Source: Acinetobacter shaoyimingii
Lineage (GTDB): Bacteria; Pseudomonadota; Gammaproteobacteria; Pseudomonadales; Moraxellaceae
Direction of reading: 5' to 3'
Assembly: GCF_011578045.1 (NCBI RefSeq)
Contig: NZ_CP049801.1
Location: 1 to 64,000, forward strand
DNA: 64,000 nucleotides
Of this stretch, positions 49,437 to 60,465 are shown one piece after another. Positions within the stretch are counted from its first letter, which is position 1; every line of letters starts with the position of its first letter. The notes under the pieces are model-generated. The model did not search any database. It saw only the letters and a program-made list of their open reading frames with translations, and was not told where the DNA came from. The translations under genes and the position numbers were made by a program.

Positions 49437-52400
49437 TCAGGGTAAAAACATTTATACCCAGGTGGAAACAGATGGCACCATTCGTATTGGATTGGCAAAT
49501 AATCTAGATTTAGGTGCACAAGGCAGTATTCTGGTTGGTTCAACATCTATCGTAAATGGTGCGGTTACAGGTTTAAGCAATACCACTTGGACGGGAACCA
49601 ATGTTCAAGCTGATCGAGCGGCAACGGAAGGTCAACTTCAACAAGTCTCTCAAGCACAGATTGAGATAATAATACTGCTGTGAAATATGCAACCTCGGAA
49701 CAAAATGGCAATACGGTTGTTGATTATCAAAATATTGTCCTTGCTGCACCTGAGGCTATTGTTTCCAAGGATGCAACGACCAATAAAATTTCCACCACAG
49801 GTGGTACAACCATCAGTAATTTGGCAAGTGCAGGTGACTACACCAATGTCGATAATGCGACCAAAGTGGTCAATGCGGGTGATCTAAATAATGCTGTATT
49901 AGATGTGGTAGATAAAGGTTTAACCTTTACTGCAAATAGTGGTACTGCGCATAAGGCAACCCTGGGAACCAGCATTTCAATTAAAGGCGCTGAAGACAAT
50001 AGTGCATTTAGCACCGAGTCTGATCAGGGTAAAAACATTTATACCCAGGTGGAAACAGATGGCACCATTCGTATTGGATTGGCAAATAATCTAGATTTAG
50101 GTGCACAAGGCAGTATTCTGGTTGGTTCAACATCTATCGTAAATGGTGCGGTTACAGGTTTAAGCAATACCACTTGGACGGGAACCAATGTTCAAGCTGA
50201 TCGAGCGGCAACGGAAGGTCAACTTCAACAAGTCTCTCAAGCACAGATTGAGACTAATAATACTGCTGTGAAATATGCAACCTCGGAACAAAATGGCAAT
50301 ACGGTTGTTGATTATCAAAATATTGTCCTTGCTGCACCTGAGGCTATTGTTTCCAAGGATGCAACGACCAATAAAATCTCCACCACAGGTGGTACAACCA
50401 TCAGTAATTTGGCAAGTGCAGGTGACTACACCAATGTCGATAATGCGACCAAAGCGGTCAATGCGGGTGATCTAAATAATGCTGTATTAGATGTGGTAGA
50501 TAAAGGTTTAACCTTTACTGCAAATAGTTACTGCGCATAAGGCAACCCTGGGAACCGCATTTCAATTAAAGGCGCTGAAGACAATAGTGCATTTAGCACC
50601 GAGTCTGATCCGGGTAAAAACATTATACCCAGGTGAAACAGATGGCACCATTCGTATTGGATGGCAAATAATCTAGATTTAGGTGCACAAGGCAGTATTC
50701 TGGTTGGTTCAACATCTATCGTAAATGGTGCGGTTACAGGTTTAAGCAATACCACTTGGACGGGAACCAATGTTCAAGCTGATCGAGCGGCAACGGAAGG
50801 TCAACTTCAACAAGTCTCTCAAGCACAGATTGAGACTAATAATACTGCTGTGAAATATGCAACCTCGGAACAAAATGGCAATACGGTTGTTGATTATCAA
50901 AATATTGTCCTTGCTGCACCTGAGGCTATTGTTTCCAAGGATGCAACGACCAATAAAATCCACCACAGGTGGTACAACCATCAGTAATTTGGCAAGTGCA
51001 GGTGACTACACCAATGTCGATAATGCGACCAAAGCGGTCAATGCGGGTGATCTAAATAATGCTGTATTAGATGTGGTAGATAAAGGTTTAACCTTTACTG
51101 CAAATAGTGGTACTGCGATAAGGCAACCTGGGAACCAGCATTTCAATTAAAGGCGCTGAAGACAATAGTGCATTTAGCACCGAGTCTGATCAGGGTAAAA
51201 ACATTTATACCCAGGTGGAAACAGATGGCACCATTCGTATTGGATTGGCAAATAATCTAGATTTAGGTGCAAGGCAGTATTCTGGTTGGTTCAACATCTA
51301 TCGTAAATGGTGCGGTTACAGGTTTAAGCAATACCACTTGGACGGGAACCAATGTTCAAGCTGATCGAGCGGCAACGGAAGGTCAACTTCAACAAGTCTC
51401 TCAAGCACAGATTGAGACTAATAATACTGCTGTGAAATATGCAACCTCGGAACAAAATGGCAATACGGTTGTTGATTATCAAAATATTGTCCTTGCTGCA
51501 CCTGAGGCTATTGTTTCCAAGGATGCAACGACAATAAAATTCCACCACAGGTGGTACAACCATCAGTAATTTGGCAAGTGCAGGTGACTACACCAATGTC
51601 GATAATGCGACCAAAGCGGTCAATGCGGGTGATCTAAATAATGCTGTATTAGATGTGGTAGATAAAGGTTTAACCTTTACTGCAAATAGTGGTACTGCGC
51701 ATAAGGCAACCCTGGGAACCAGCATTTCAATTAAAGGCGCTGAAGACAATAGTGCATTTAGCACCGAGTCTGATCAGGGTAAAAACATTTATACCCAGGT
51801 GGAAAACAGATGGCACCATTCGTATTGGATTGGCAAATAATCTAGATTTAGGTGCACAAGGCAGTATTCTGGTTGGTTCAACATCTATCGTAAATGGTGC
51901 GGTTACAGGTTTAAGCAATACCACTTGGACGGGAACCAATGTTCAAGCTGATCGAGCGGCAACGGAAGGTCAACTTCAACAAGTCTCTCAAGCACAGATT
52001 GAGACTAATAATACTGCTGTGAAATATGCAACCTCGGAACAAAATGGCAATACGGTTGTTGATTATCAAAATATTGTCCTTGCTGCACCTGAGGCTATTG
52101 TTTCCAAGGATGCAACGACCAATAAAATCTCCACCACAGGTGGTACAACCATCAGTAATTTGGCAAGTGCAGGTGACTACACCAATGTCGATAATGCGAC
52201 CAAAGCGGTCAATGCGGGTGATCTAAATAATGCTGTATTAGATGTGGTAGATAAAGGTTTAACCTTTACTGCAAATAGTGGTACTGCGCATAAGGCAACC
52301 CTGGGAACCAGCATTTCAATTAAAGGCGCTGAAGACAATAGTGCATTTAGCACCGAGTCTGATCAGGGTAAAAACATTTATACCCAGGTGGAAACAGATG

Positions 52401-55400
52401 GCACCATTCGTATTGGATTGGCAAATAATCTAGATTTAGGTGCACAAGGCAGTATTCTGGTTGGTTCAACATCTATCGTAATGGTGCGGTTACAGGTTTA
52501 AGCAATACCACTTGGACGGGAACCAATGTTCAAGCTGATCGAGCGGCAACGGAAGGTCAACTTCAACAAGTCTCTCAAGCACAGATTGAGACTAATAATA
52601 CTGCTGTGAAATATGCAACCTCGGAACAAAATGGCAATACGGTTGTTGATTATCAAAATATTGTCCTTGCTGCACCTGAGGCTATTGTTTCCAAGGATGC
52701 AACGACCAATAAAATCTCCACCACAGGTGGTACACCATCAGTAATTGGCAAGTGCAGGTGACTACACCAATGTCGATAATGCGACCAAAGCGGTCAATGC
52801 GGGTGATCTAAATAATGCTGTATTAGATGTGGTAGATAAAGGTTTAACCTTTACTGCAAATAGTGGTACTGCGCATAAGGCAACCCTGGGAACCAGCATT
52901 TCAATTAAAGGCGCTGAAGACAATAGTGCATTTAGCACCGAGTCTGATCAGGGTAAAAACATTTATACCCAGGTGGAAACAGATGGCACCATTCGTATTG
53001 GATTGGCAAATAATCTAGATTTAGGTGTGCAAGGCAGTATTCTGGTTGGTTCAACATCTATCGTAAATGGTGCGGTTACAGGTTTAAGCAATACCACTTG
53101 GACGGGAACCAATGTTCAAGCTGATCGAGCGGCAACGGAAGGTCAACTTCAACAAGTCTCTCAAGCACAGATTGAGACTAATAATACTGCTGTGAAATAT
53201 GCAACCTCGGAACAAAATGGCAATACGGTTGTTGATTATCAAAATATTGTCCTTGCTGCACCTGAGGCTATTGTTTCCAAGGATGCAACGACCAATAAAA
53301 TCTCCACACAGGTGGTACAACCATCAGTAATTTGGCAAGTGCAGGTGACTACACCAATGTCGATAATGCGACCAAAGCGGTCAATGCGGGTGATCTAAAT
53401 AATGCTGTATTAGATGTGGTAGATAAAGGTTTAACCTTTACTGCAAATAGTGGTACTGCGCATAAGGCAACCCTGGGAACCAGCATTTCAATTAAAGGCG
53501 CTGAAGACAATAGTGCATTTAGCACCGAGTCTGATCAGGGTAAAAACATTTATACCCAGGTGGAAACAGATGGCACCATTCGTATTGGATTGGCAAATAA
53601 TCTAGATTTAGGTGCACAAGGCAGTATTCTGGTTGGTTCAACATCTATCGTAAATGGTGCGGTTACAGGTTTAAGCAATACCACTTGGACGGGAACCAAT
53701 GTTCAAGCTGATCGAGCGGCAACGGAAGGTCAACTTCAACAAGTCTCTCAAGCACAGATTGAGACTAATAATACTGCTGTGAAATATGCAACCTCGGAAC
53801 AAAATGGCAATACGGTTGTTGATTATCAAAATATTGTCCTTGCTGCACCTGAGGCTATTGTTTCCAAGGATGCAACGACCAATAAAATCTCCACCACAGG
53901 TGGTACAACCATCAGTAATTTGGCAAGTGCAGGTGACTACACCAATGTCGATAATGCGACCAAAGCGGTCAATGCGGGTGATCTAAATAATGCTGTATTA
54001 GATGTGGTAGATAAAGGTTTAACCTTTACTGCAAATAGTGGTACTGCGTATAAGGCAACCCTGGGAACCAGCATTTCAATTAAAGGCGCTGAAGACAATA
54101 GTGCATTTAGCACCGAGTCTGATCAGGGTAAAAACATTTATACCCAGGTGGAAACAGATGGCACCATTCGTATTGGATTGGCAAATAATCTAGATTTAGG
54201 TGTGCAAGGCAGTATTCTGGTTGGTTCAACATCTATCGTAAATGGTGCGGTTACAGGTTTAAGCAATACCACTTGGACGGGAACCAATGTTCAAGCTGAT
54301 CGAGCGGCAACGGAAGGTCAACTTCAACAAGTCTCTCAAGCACAGATTGAGACTAATAATACTGCTGTGAAATATGCAACCTCGGAACAAAATGGCAATA
54401 CGGTTGTTGATTATCAAAATATTGTCCTTGCTGCACCTGAGGCTATTGTTTCCAAGGATGCAACGACCAATAAAATTTCCACACAGGTGGTACAACCATC
54501 AGTAATTTGGCAAGTGCAGGTGACTACACCAATGTCGATAATGCGACCAAAGCGGTCAATGCGGGTGATCTAAATAATGCTGTATTAGATGTGGTAGATA
54601 AAGGTTTAACCTTTACTGCAAATAGTGGTACTGCGCATAAGGCAACCCTGGGAACCAGCATTTCAATTAAAGGCGCTGAAGACAATAGTGCATTTAGCAC
54701 CGAGTCTGATCAGGGTAAAAACATTTATACCCAGGTGGAAACAGATGGCACCATTCGTATTGGATTGGCAAATAATCTAGATTTAGGTGCACAAGGCAGT
54801 ATTCTGGTTGGTTCAACATCTATCGTAAATGGTGCGGTTACAGGTTTAAGCAATACCACTTGGACGGGAACCAATGTTCAAGCTGATCGAGCGGCAACGG
54901 AAGGTCAACTTCAACAAGTCTCTCAAGCACAGATTGAGACTAATAATACTGCTGTGAAATATGCAACCTCGGAACAAAATGGCAATACGGTTGTTGATTA
55001 TCAAAATATTGTCCTTGCTGCACCTGAGGCTATTGTTTCCAAGGATGCAACGACCAATAAAATCTCCACCACAGGTGGTACAACCATCAGTAATTTGGCA
55101 AGTGCAGGTGACTACACCAATGTCGATAATGCGACCAAAGCGGTCAATGCGGGTGATCTAAATAATGCTGTATTAGATGTGGTAGATAAAGGTTTAACCT
55201 TTACTGCAAATAGTGGTACTGCGCATAAGGCAACCCTGGGAACCAGCATTTCAATTAAAGGCGCTGAAGACAATAGTGCATTTAGCACCGAGTCTGATCA
55301 GGGTAAAAACATTTATACCCAGGTGGAAACAGATGGCACCATTCGTATTGGATTGGCAAATAATCTAGATTTAGGTGCACAAGGCAGTATTCTGGTTGGT

Positions 55401-57660
55401 TCAACATCTATCGTAAATGGTGCGGTTACAGGTTTAAGCAATACCACTTGGACGGGAACCAATGTTCAAGCTGATCGAGCGGCAACGGAAGGTCAACTTC
55501 AACAAGTCTCTCAAGCACAGATTGAGACTAATAATACTGCTGTGAAATATGCAACCTCGGAACAAAATGGCAATACGGTTGTTGATTATCAAAATATTGT
55601 CCTTGCTGCACCTGAGGCTATTGTTTCCAAGGATGCAACGACCAATAAAATCTCCACCACAGGTGGTACAACCATCAGTAATTTGGCAAGTGCAGGTGAC
55701 TACACCAATGTCGATAATGCGACCAAAGCGGTCAATGCGGGTGATCTAAATAATGCTGTATTAGATGTGGTAGATAAAGGTTTAACCTTTACTGCAAATA
55801 GTGGTACTGCGTATAAGGCAACCCTGGGAACCAGCATTTCAATTAAAGGCGCTGAAGACAATAGTGCATTTAGCACCGAGTCTGATCAGGGTAAAAACAT
55901 TTATACCCAGGTGGAAACAGATGGCACCATTCGTATTGGATTGGCAAATAATCTAGATTTAGGTGTGCAAGGCAGTATTCTGGTTGGTTCAACATCTATC
56001 GTAAATGGTGCGGTTACAGGTTTAAGCAATACCACTTGGACGGGAACCAATGTTCAAGCTGATCGAGCGGCAACGGAAGGTCAACTTCAACAAGTCTCTC
56101 AAGCACAGATTGAGACTAATAATACTGCTGTGAAATATGCAACCTCGGAACAAAATGGCAATACGGTTGTTGATTATCAAAATATTGTCCTTGCTGCACC
56201 TGAGGCTATTGTTTCCAAGGATGCAACGACCAATAAAATTTCCACCACAGGTGGTACAACCATCAGTAATTTGGCAAGTGCAGGTGACTACACCAATGTC
56301 GATAATGCGACCAAAGTGGTCAATGCGGGTGATCTAAATAATGCTGTATTAGATGTGGTAGATAAAGGTTTAACCTTTACTGCAAATAGTGGTACTGCGC
56401 ATAAGGCAACCCTGGGAACCAGCATTTCAATTAAAGGCGCTGAAGACAATAGTGCATTTAGCACCGAGTCTGATCAGGGTAAAAACATTTATACCCAGGT
56501 GGAAACAGATGGCACCATTCGTATTGGATTGGCAAATAATCTAGATTTAGGTGCACAAGGCAGTATTCTGGTTGGTTCAACATCTATCGTAAATGGTGCG
56601 GTTACAGGTTTAAGCAATACCACTTGGACGGGAACCAATGTTCAAGCTGATCGAGCGGCAACGGAAGGTCAACTTCAACAAGTCTCTCAAGCACAGATTG
56701 AGACTAATAATACTGCTGTGAAATATGCAACCTCGGAACAAAATGGCAATACGGTTGTTGATTATCAAAATATTGTCCTTGCTGCACCTGAGGCTATTGT
56801 TTCCAAGGATGCAACGACCAATAAAATCTCCACCACAGGTGGTACAACCATCAGTAATTTGGCAAGTGCAGGTGACTACACCAATGTCGATAATGCGACC
56901 AAAGCGGTCAATGCGGGTGATCTAAATAATGCTGTATTAGATGTGGTAGATAAAGGTTTAACCTTTACTGCAAATAGTGGTACTGCGTATAAGGCAACCC
57001 TGGGAACCAGCATTTCAATTAAAGGCGCTGAAGACAATAGTGCATTTAGCACCGAGTCTGATCAGGGTAAAAACATTTATACCCAGGTGGAAACAGATGG
57101 CACCATTCGTATTGGATTGGCAAATAATCTAGATTTAGGTGTGCAAGGCAGTATTCTGGTTGGTTCAACATCTATCGTAAATGGTGCGGTTACAGGTTTA
57201 AGCAATACCACTTGGACGGGAACCAATGTTCAAGCTGATCGAGCGGCAACGGAAGGTCAACTTCAACAAGTCTCTCAAGCACAGATTGAGACTAATAATA
57301 CTGCTGTGAAATATGCAACCTCGGAACAAAATGGCAATACGGTTGTTGATTATCAAAATATTGTCCTTGCTGCACCTGAGGCTATTGTTTCCAAGGATGC
57401 AACGACCAATAAAATTTCCACCACAGGTGGTACAACCATCAGTAATTTGGCAAGTGCAGGTGACTACACCAATGTCGATAATGCGACCAAAGTGGTCAAT
57501 GCGGGTGATCTAAATAATGCTGTATTAGATGTGGTAGATAAAGGTTTAACCTTTACTGCAAATAGTGGTACTGCGCATAAGGCAACCCTGGGAACTAGCA
57601 TTTCAATTAAAGGCGCTGAAGGCAATAGTGCATTTAGCACCCAGTCCGATCAGGGTAAAA
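48919..57660 (+). repeat. Tandem array of 588-bp units, about 15 copies
   Basis: The marker ATGCAACCTCGG recurs at 49099, 49687, 50275, 50857, 51439, 52026, 52613, 53199, 53786, 54374, 54961, 55549, 56137, 56725 and 57313. The spacing is 588 bases, or slightly less where indels occur. Each unit encodes 196 residues with neck-type motifs ([31 protein letters not shown]) and a TTWTGTN segment. Copies differ at only a few sites (CATAAG/TATAAG, GTGCACAAGG/GTGTGCAAGG, AAGCGGTC/AAGTGGTC, ATCTCC/ATTTCC). Confidence 0.95.
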
Positions 57661-58760
57661 ACATTTATACCCAAGTGGAATCGGATGGAACGATTCGTGT
57701 TGGACTTGCAAATAATGTGGATCTTGGTGCCAACGGAAGTGTGCAAGTTGGAACTACGAACGTAAGTAATGGTTCGGTAACAGGACTGTCGAATACCACT
57801 TGGACGGGAACCAATGTTCAAGCCGATCGAGCGGCAACTGAAGGTCAATTACAAAGTGCCATCAATCAAGTTAATAATGAAATTAATCAACTGACAGATG
57901 GCGTGGTTCAATATGATCGTAATCCAGATGGTAGTGTCAATAAAAATAGTATTACGCTTGGGAATGGTACAGATGCAACTACGATTACCAATGTCGCTCA
58001 GGGGAATGTGACTGAAACATCTAAAGATGCGGTTAATGGCAGTCAGCTTTGGGGTGTCCAGCAGCAAGTAAATCAAAACCGAACCGACATTGACAATATC
58101 CAACAAAGTATCAATAACGGCAGTATTGGTTTAGTGAATCAGGTGAATTCGACTTCAGATATTACAGTTGCGAAAAATACTGCGGGTAAAGTGGTCAATA
58201 TTACGGGAACTGATGGTGAACGTATAATTACCGGGCTCGACAAAGGTGCAGTTAATGAAAGCTCAACACAGGCAGTGAATGGTTCACAATTAAATACAAC
58301 CAATCAGGCGCTGGTTCAGTATTTGGGTGGAGGAGCATCTTATAGCAATGAAACCTTTGAAGCACCAAGCTATTATGTTGGTGGAAATGCTGATGCTTAT
58401 CGTAATGTTGGTGATGCAATTAACGCACTTGATCAAGCTAATCAGAATACAAATAGTCGGATTGATAATATTGTCACCAATATTGAACAGTCCTTCTATA
58501 ACACCAATAAACGCATTAATGATATTGAAAAGCGTGCAAATGCGGGGATTGCAGCGGCAATGGCAATGGAGTCTGCTCCTTATGTTGCAGGTAAATTAAG
58601 CTATTCTGCTGCTGGGGCATACCATGGTGGTGAAAATGCTGTAGGGGTGACTTTACGTAAGACTGCAGACAATGGACGTTGGTCAATGACAGGCGGTATT
58701 GCAGCTGCATCACAGGGTGATCCAAGTTTCCGAATTGGTATTAGTGGTGTCATTGATTAA
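54507..58760 (+). CDS. AtaA-like adhesin, C-terminal open segment
   Basis: This long open segment of 1,417 codons runs through the last five intact repeat units, a diverged final unit, the coiled-coil stalk (EGQLQSAINQVNNEINQL ... RIDNIVTNIEQSF) and the YadA-type membrane anchor. The apparent ATG at 54507 is an internal Met in a repeat, with no SD of its own. It is therefore most likely a fragment of the full adhesin frame and not a separate gene. Confidence 0.75.
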   Translation: MASAGDYTNVDNATKAVNAGDLNNAVLDVVDKGLTFTANSGTAHKATLGTSISIKGAEDNSAFSTESDQGKNIYTQVETDGTIRIGLANNLDLGAQGSILVGSTSIVNGAVTGLSNTTWTGTNVQADRAATEGQLQQVSQAQIETNNTAVKYATSEQNGNTVVDYQNIVLAAPEAIVSKDATTNKISTTGGTTISNLASAGDYTNVDNATKAVNAGDLNNAVLDVVDKGLTFTANSGTAHKATLGTSISIKGAEDNSAFSTESDQGKNIYTQVETDGTIRIGLANNLDLGAQGSILVGSTSIVNGAVTGLSNTTWTGTNVQADRAATEGQLQQVSQAQIETNNTAVKYATSEQNGNTVVDYQNIVLAAPEAIVSKDATTNKISTTGGTTISNLASAGDYTNVDNATKAVNAGDLNNAVLDVVDKGLTFTANSGTAYKATLGTSISIKGAEDNSAFSTESDQGKNIYTQVETDGTIRIGLANNLDLGVQGSILVGSTSIVNGAVTGLSNTTWTGTNVQADRAATEGQLQQVSQAQIETNNTAVKYATSEQNGNTVVDYQNIVLAAPEAIVSKDATTNKISTTGGTTISNLASAGDYTNVDNATKVVNAGDLNNAVLDVVDKGLTFTANSGTAHKATLGTSISIKGAEDNSAFSTESDQGKNIYTQVETDGTIRIGLANNLDLGAQGSILVGSTSIVNGAVTGLSNTTWTGTNVQADRAATEGQLQQVSQAQIETNNTAVKYATSEQNGNTVVDYQNIVLAAPEAIVSKDATTNKISTTGGTTISNLASAGDYTNVDNATKAVNAGDLNNAVLDVVDKGLTFTANSGTAYKATLGTSISIKGAEDNSAFSTESDQGKNIYTQVETDGTIRIGLANNLDLGVQGSILVGSTSIVNGAVTGLSNTTWTGTNVQADRAATEGQLQQVSQAQIETNNTAVKYATSEQNGNTVVDYQNIVLAAPEAIVSKDATTNKISTTGGTTISNLASAGDYTNVDNATKVVNAGDLNNAVLDVVDKGLTFTANSGTAHKATLGTSISIKGAEGNSAFSTQSDQGKNIYTQVESDGTIRVGLANNVDLGANGSVQVGTTNVSNGSVTGLSNTTWTGTNVQADRAATEGQLQSAINQVNNEINQLTDGVVQYDRNPDGSVNKNSITLGNGTDATTITNVAQGNVTETSKDAVNGSQLWGVQQQVNQNRTDIDNIQQSINNGSIGLVNQVNSTSDITVAKNTAGKVVNITGTDGERIITGLDKGAVNESSTQAVNGSQLNTTNQALVQYLGGGASYSNETFEAPSYYVGGNADAYRNVGDAINALDQANQNTNSRIDNIVTNIEQSFYNTNKRINDIEKRANAGIAAAMAMESAPYVAGKLSYSAAGAYHGGENAVGVTLRKTADNGRWSMTGGIAAASQGDPSFRIGISGVID

Positions 58761-58771
58761 GGTTTAAATTT

Positions 58772-58807
58772 AGGAGGATCTGTTGAGATCTTCCTTTCCT
58801 TTTTTAG
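58772..58807 (+). terminator. Hairpin between adhesin and tpgA
   Basis: The stem AGGAGGATCT / AGATCTTCCT with a GTTG loop is followed by TTCCTTTTTTAG, 12 bases after the adhesin stop and before tpgA. It may be a partial terminator setting the adhesin:TpgA ratio, or an mRNA 3'-end stabiliser. Confidence 0.65.
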
Positions 58808-58823
58808 TTTTCTGGGGATAAAA

Positions 58824-59570
58824 ATGAAAATAACTAAAAATTTACTAAGAGTGATTTTACTTCCTAGCTTACTTATATCTATCTGTTCTATTGTAAATGC
58901 AACAGATGAAGACAAGAATATTATTTTCCCAAATCCACAAAAAAGTTATTTAAAACAGGTTCAGCGTTATCAATTGGATCAAGTACAACTTTTGGATTTA
59001 GGTTTAAATAAAGATCAAATCCGTTTTATTTTAGGAAATCCACATTTTTCAGAAGGATTATTTAATGTAAAAATTTGGAATTATGTATTAGATATTTGGC
59101 AACCTAGTCAACAAACTTATAAAAGATGTCAGCTAAGAATAGATTTCGATAATCGTTACTTAAGTAAACGTTTATCTTGGAAAGGAGAGTACTGTCAGGG
59201 ACTTATTGATAGGATAGCAAACACTGCATCTTTATTTTTTTATTTTGATCAATCAGATCTAGAGAGTATTAAAAATTTTGAACAAATTAAAAAAATTGCT
59301 GAGAAAATCAATTCTAACAATAACATTGAAGCTGTAAATGTATCGGTATATTCAGATCCATTAGGTTCACACAGTTACAATCAGAAATTACTAAAAAAAC
59401 GGGCTGAGACCGTAAAGACTGCATTAATTCAGCATGGTGTAAAGGAAAATCGAATTCAGTTGAATTCAATGGTGCAAACAGACCAATTTAGTCAGTGTAA
59501 ATCTAATTATAAAAAACATGAACAAATTGAATGTTTTGCTCCCAATCGTAGAGTATATATCCAATGGTAA
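58824..59570 (+). CDS. tpgA: TpgA-like peptidoglycan-binding partner of the adhesin
   Basis: The 248-residue exported protein has a signal peptide (to about residue 27), an N-terminal SmpA/OmlA (BamE-like) domain (about 50-125, with [20 protein letters not shown]), and a C-terminal OmpA-like peptidoglycan-binding domain (about 135-248, with [11 protein letters not shown] and [21 protein letters not shown]). In Acinetobacter Tol 5, TpgA with this domain order lies directly after ataA and supports its surface display by linking the anchor to the cell wall. The same order here makes the assignment strong. Confidence 0.88.
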   Translation: MKITKNLLRVILLPSLLISICSIVNATDEDKNIIFPNPQKSYLKQVQRYQLDQVQLLDLGLNKDQIRFILGNPHFSEGLFNVKIWNYVLDIWQPSQQTYKRCQLRIDFDNRYLSKRLSWKGEYCQGLIDRIANTASLFFYFDQSDLESIKNFEQIKKIAEKINSNNNIEAVNVSVYSDPLGSHSYNQKLLKKRAETVKTALIQHGVKENRIQLNSMVQTDQFSQCKSNYKKHEQIECFAPNRRVYIQW

Positions 59571-60025
59571 TGAAAATTTTGAAGCAGATAAAAAGAATGA
59601 TGCAACCTAAAAAAGTTTGGATTTATTTTCCATTTCTTTTGTTCTCAACGATAACTGTTGCAGAAACTTTAAGTATTGAAAAAAATTTATCGAGTACTCA
59701 GAAGTGGGGACTTGTTCAATCGGGGACAGCATGCATTGAACATTACAGATTTAAACCTACTACAAATGAAGTTTTTATTTCGAGTAATCAGGAAATAGTG
59801 ACAGGCACATATCATTTTATTGAAGCAGGTAATCATTTTGAGTTACCTGCAATAGTAATTAGTTTTGAAACGGATAATCAAAAAGCTGATTGTGCTAATA
59901 ATGCAACAAATCAGGCGGGTACATCCACAACAAATTTTTTGAAAAGAGTATCAGACAAAAAAATCTTTTTTTGTAATGATAGTTTGGGTAAGCAATGTTC
60001 AGTGTATTTAGTACCTGAAAAATAA
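59570..60025 (+). CDS. Small secreted protein of unknown function (paralogue A)
   Basis: The protein is about 151 residues with an N-terminal hydrophobic segment (VWIYFPFLLFSTITVAE, probable signal peptide). A small globular domain follows: WGLVQSGTACIEHYRFKPTTN, then EIVTGTYHFIEAG, a Cys in NQKADCANNA, and KIFFCNDSLGKQCSVYLV. The Cys pattern and the order Trp-Cys-Glu-x-Tyr-x-Phe match the next gene, so the two are paralogues. The start overlaps the tpgA stop (ATGGTAATG), indicating coupling. Function unknown; perhaps an accessory to the adhesin. Confidence 0.7.
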   Translation: MKILKQIKRMMQPKKVWIYFPFLLFSTITVAETLSIEKNLSSTQKWGLVQSGTACIEHYRFKPTTNEVFISSNQEIVTGTYHFIEAGNHFELPAIVISFETDNQKADCANNATNQAGTSTTNFLKRVSDKKIFFCNDSLGKQCSVYLVPEK

Positions 60026-60042
60026 AAGGAATGGGGTATATT

Positions 60043-60465
60043 ATGTTTAAGCAAGTTGTATTAACTGGATTTATTTTAGGGTTAACATCAAATGTAATGG
60101 CATTAGATAAATCTAAAATAAGCTTAGATCAAGTATTTTGGGGAAATTGGTCAGTTTATAATGCGCAATCAAAATGCACAGAAACTTATACTTTTACTAA
60201 GCCAGGTAAATTTACTTATACAACTAAACAGAAAAGTATGAGTGGTGAGTTCGCTGTTTTACGTTCTAAGACAGCAACGGATTTAGATGTACTTGCAATG
60301 AAAGTAGTGAATGACAATAAAAAAGCAGGTTGTGGTGGTCAAGTGAATGACTATACAAATGCCGATATTCGTCTTTCTTTAAAATGGATTTCTCCTCGAT
60401 CTGCTGAATTATGCACCGATATCGAAGGAAAAAAATGCACTGGATTATTCTTTAATAAAATGTAA
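60043..60465 (+). CDS. Small secreted protein of unknown function (paralogue B)
   Basis: The 140-residue protein has a clean signal peptide (MFKQVVLTGFILGLTSNVMA). Its domain resembles that of the preceding gene: FWGNWSVYNAQSKCTETYTF, MSGEFAVLRSKT, NKKAGCGGQVNDYT and AELCTDIEGKKCTGLFF. The four cysteines suggest two disulfides in the periplasm or outside. It starts 17 bases after paralogue A. ATG 60043 is preferred (purine-rich GGGG upstream, immediate signal peptide). Confidence 0.72.
   Translation: MFKQVVLTGFILGLTSNVMALDKSKISLDQVFWGNWSVYNAQSKCTETYTFTKPGKFTYTTKQKSMSGEFAVLRSKTATDLDVLAMKVVNDNKKAGCGGQVNDYTNADIRLSLKWISPRSAELCTDIEGKKCTGLFFNKM

Larger units (their letters stand above)
45933..58760 (+). 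pseudogene. ataA: Giant AtaA-like trimeric autotransporter adhesin, frame broken in repeats as given
   Basis: This is a surface fibre protein that mediates adhesion and biofilm formation. In order: an ESPR signal extension (MNKVYKVIWNSTLETWVAVS) and signal sequence; a YadA head built of AIG-type left-handed repeats (about 60-640); an insert (about 635-730); a second head; a neck (NDTDAVNVAQLK); about 15 copies of a 196-residue stalk module; a coiled-coil stalk; and a C-terminal YadA anchor (KRANAGIAAAMAMESAP... to GISGVID). About 19 small indels break the frame between 49427 and 54483 but sum to -18, so start and end remain in frame. Probably an intact gene of about 4,280 codons with consensus errors. 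tpgA follows. Confidence 0.85.

Noticed and set aside
49099..57513. Series of identical 66-codon ORFs in the adhesin repeats ([12 protein letters not shown]...)
   Set aside because: They are alternate-frame readings of the 588-bp unit, present once per repeat. The main frame explains the sequence.
48919..57660. CRISPR-like array
   Set aside because: The regular repeats are 588 bp, coding and without unique spacers. No cas genes are present in the window.
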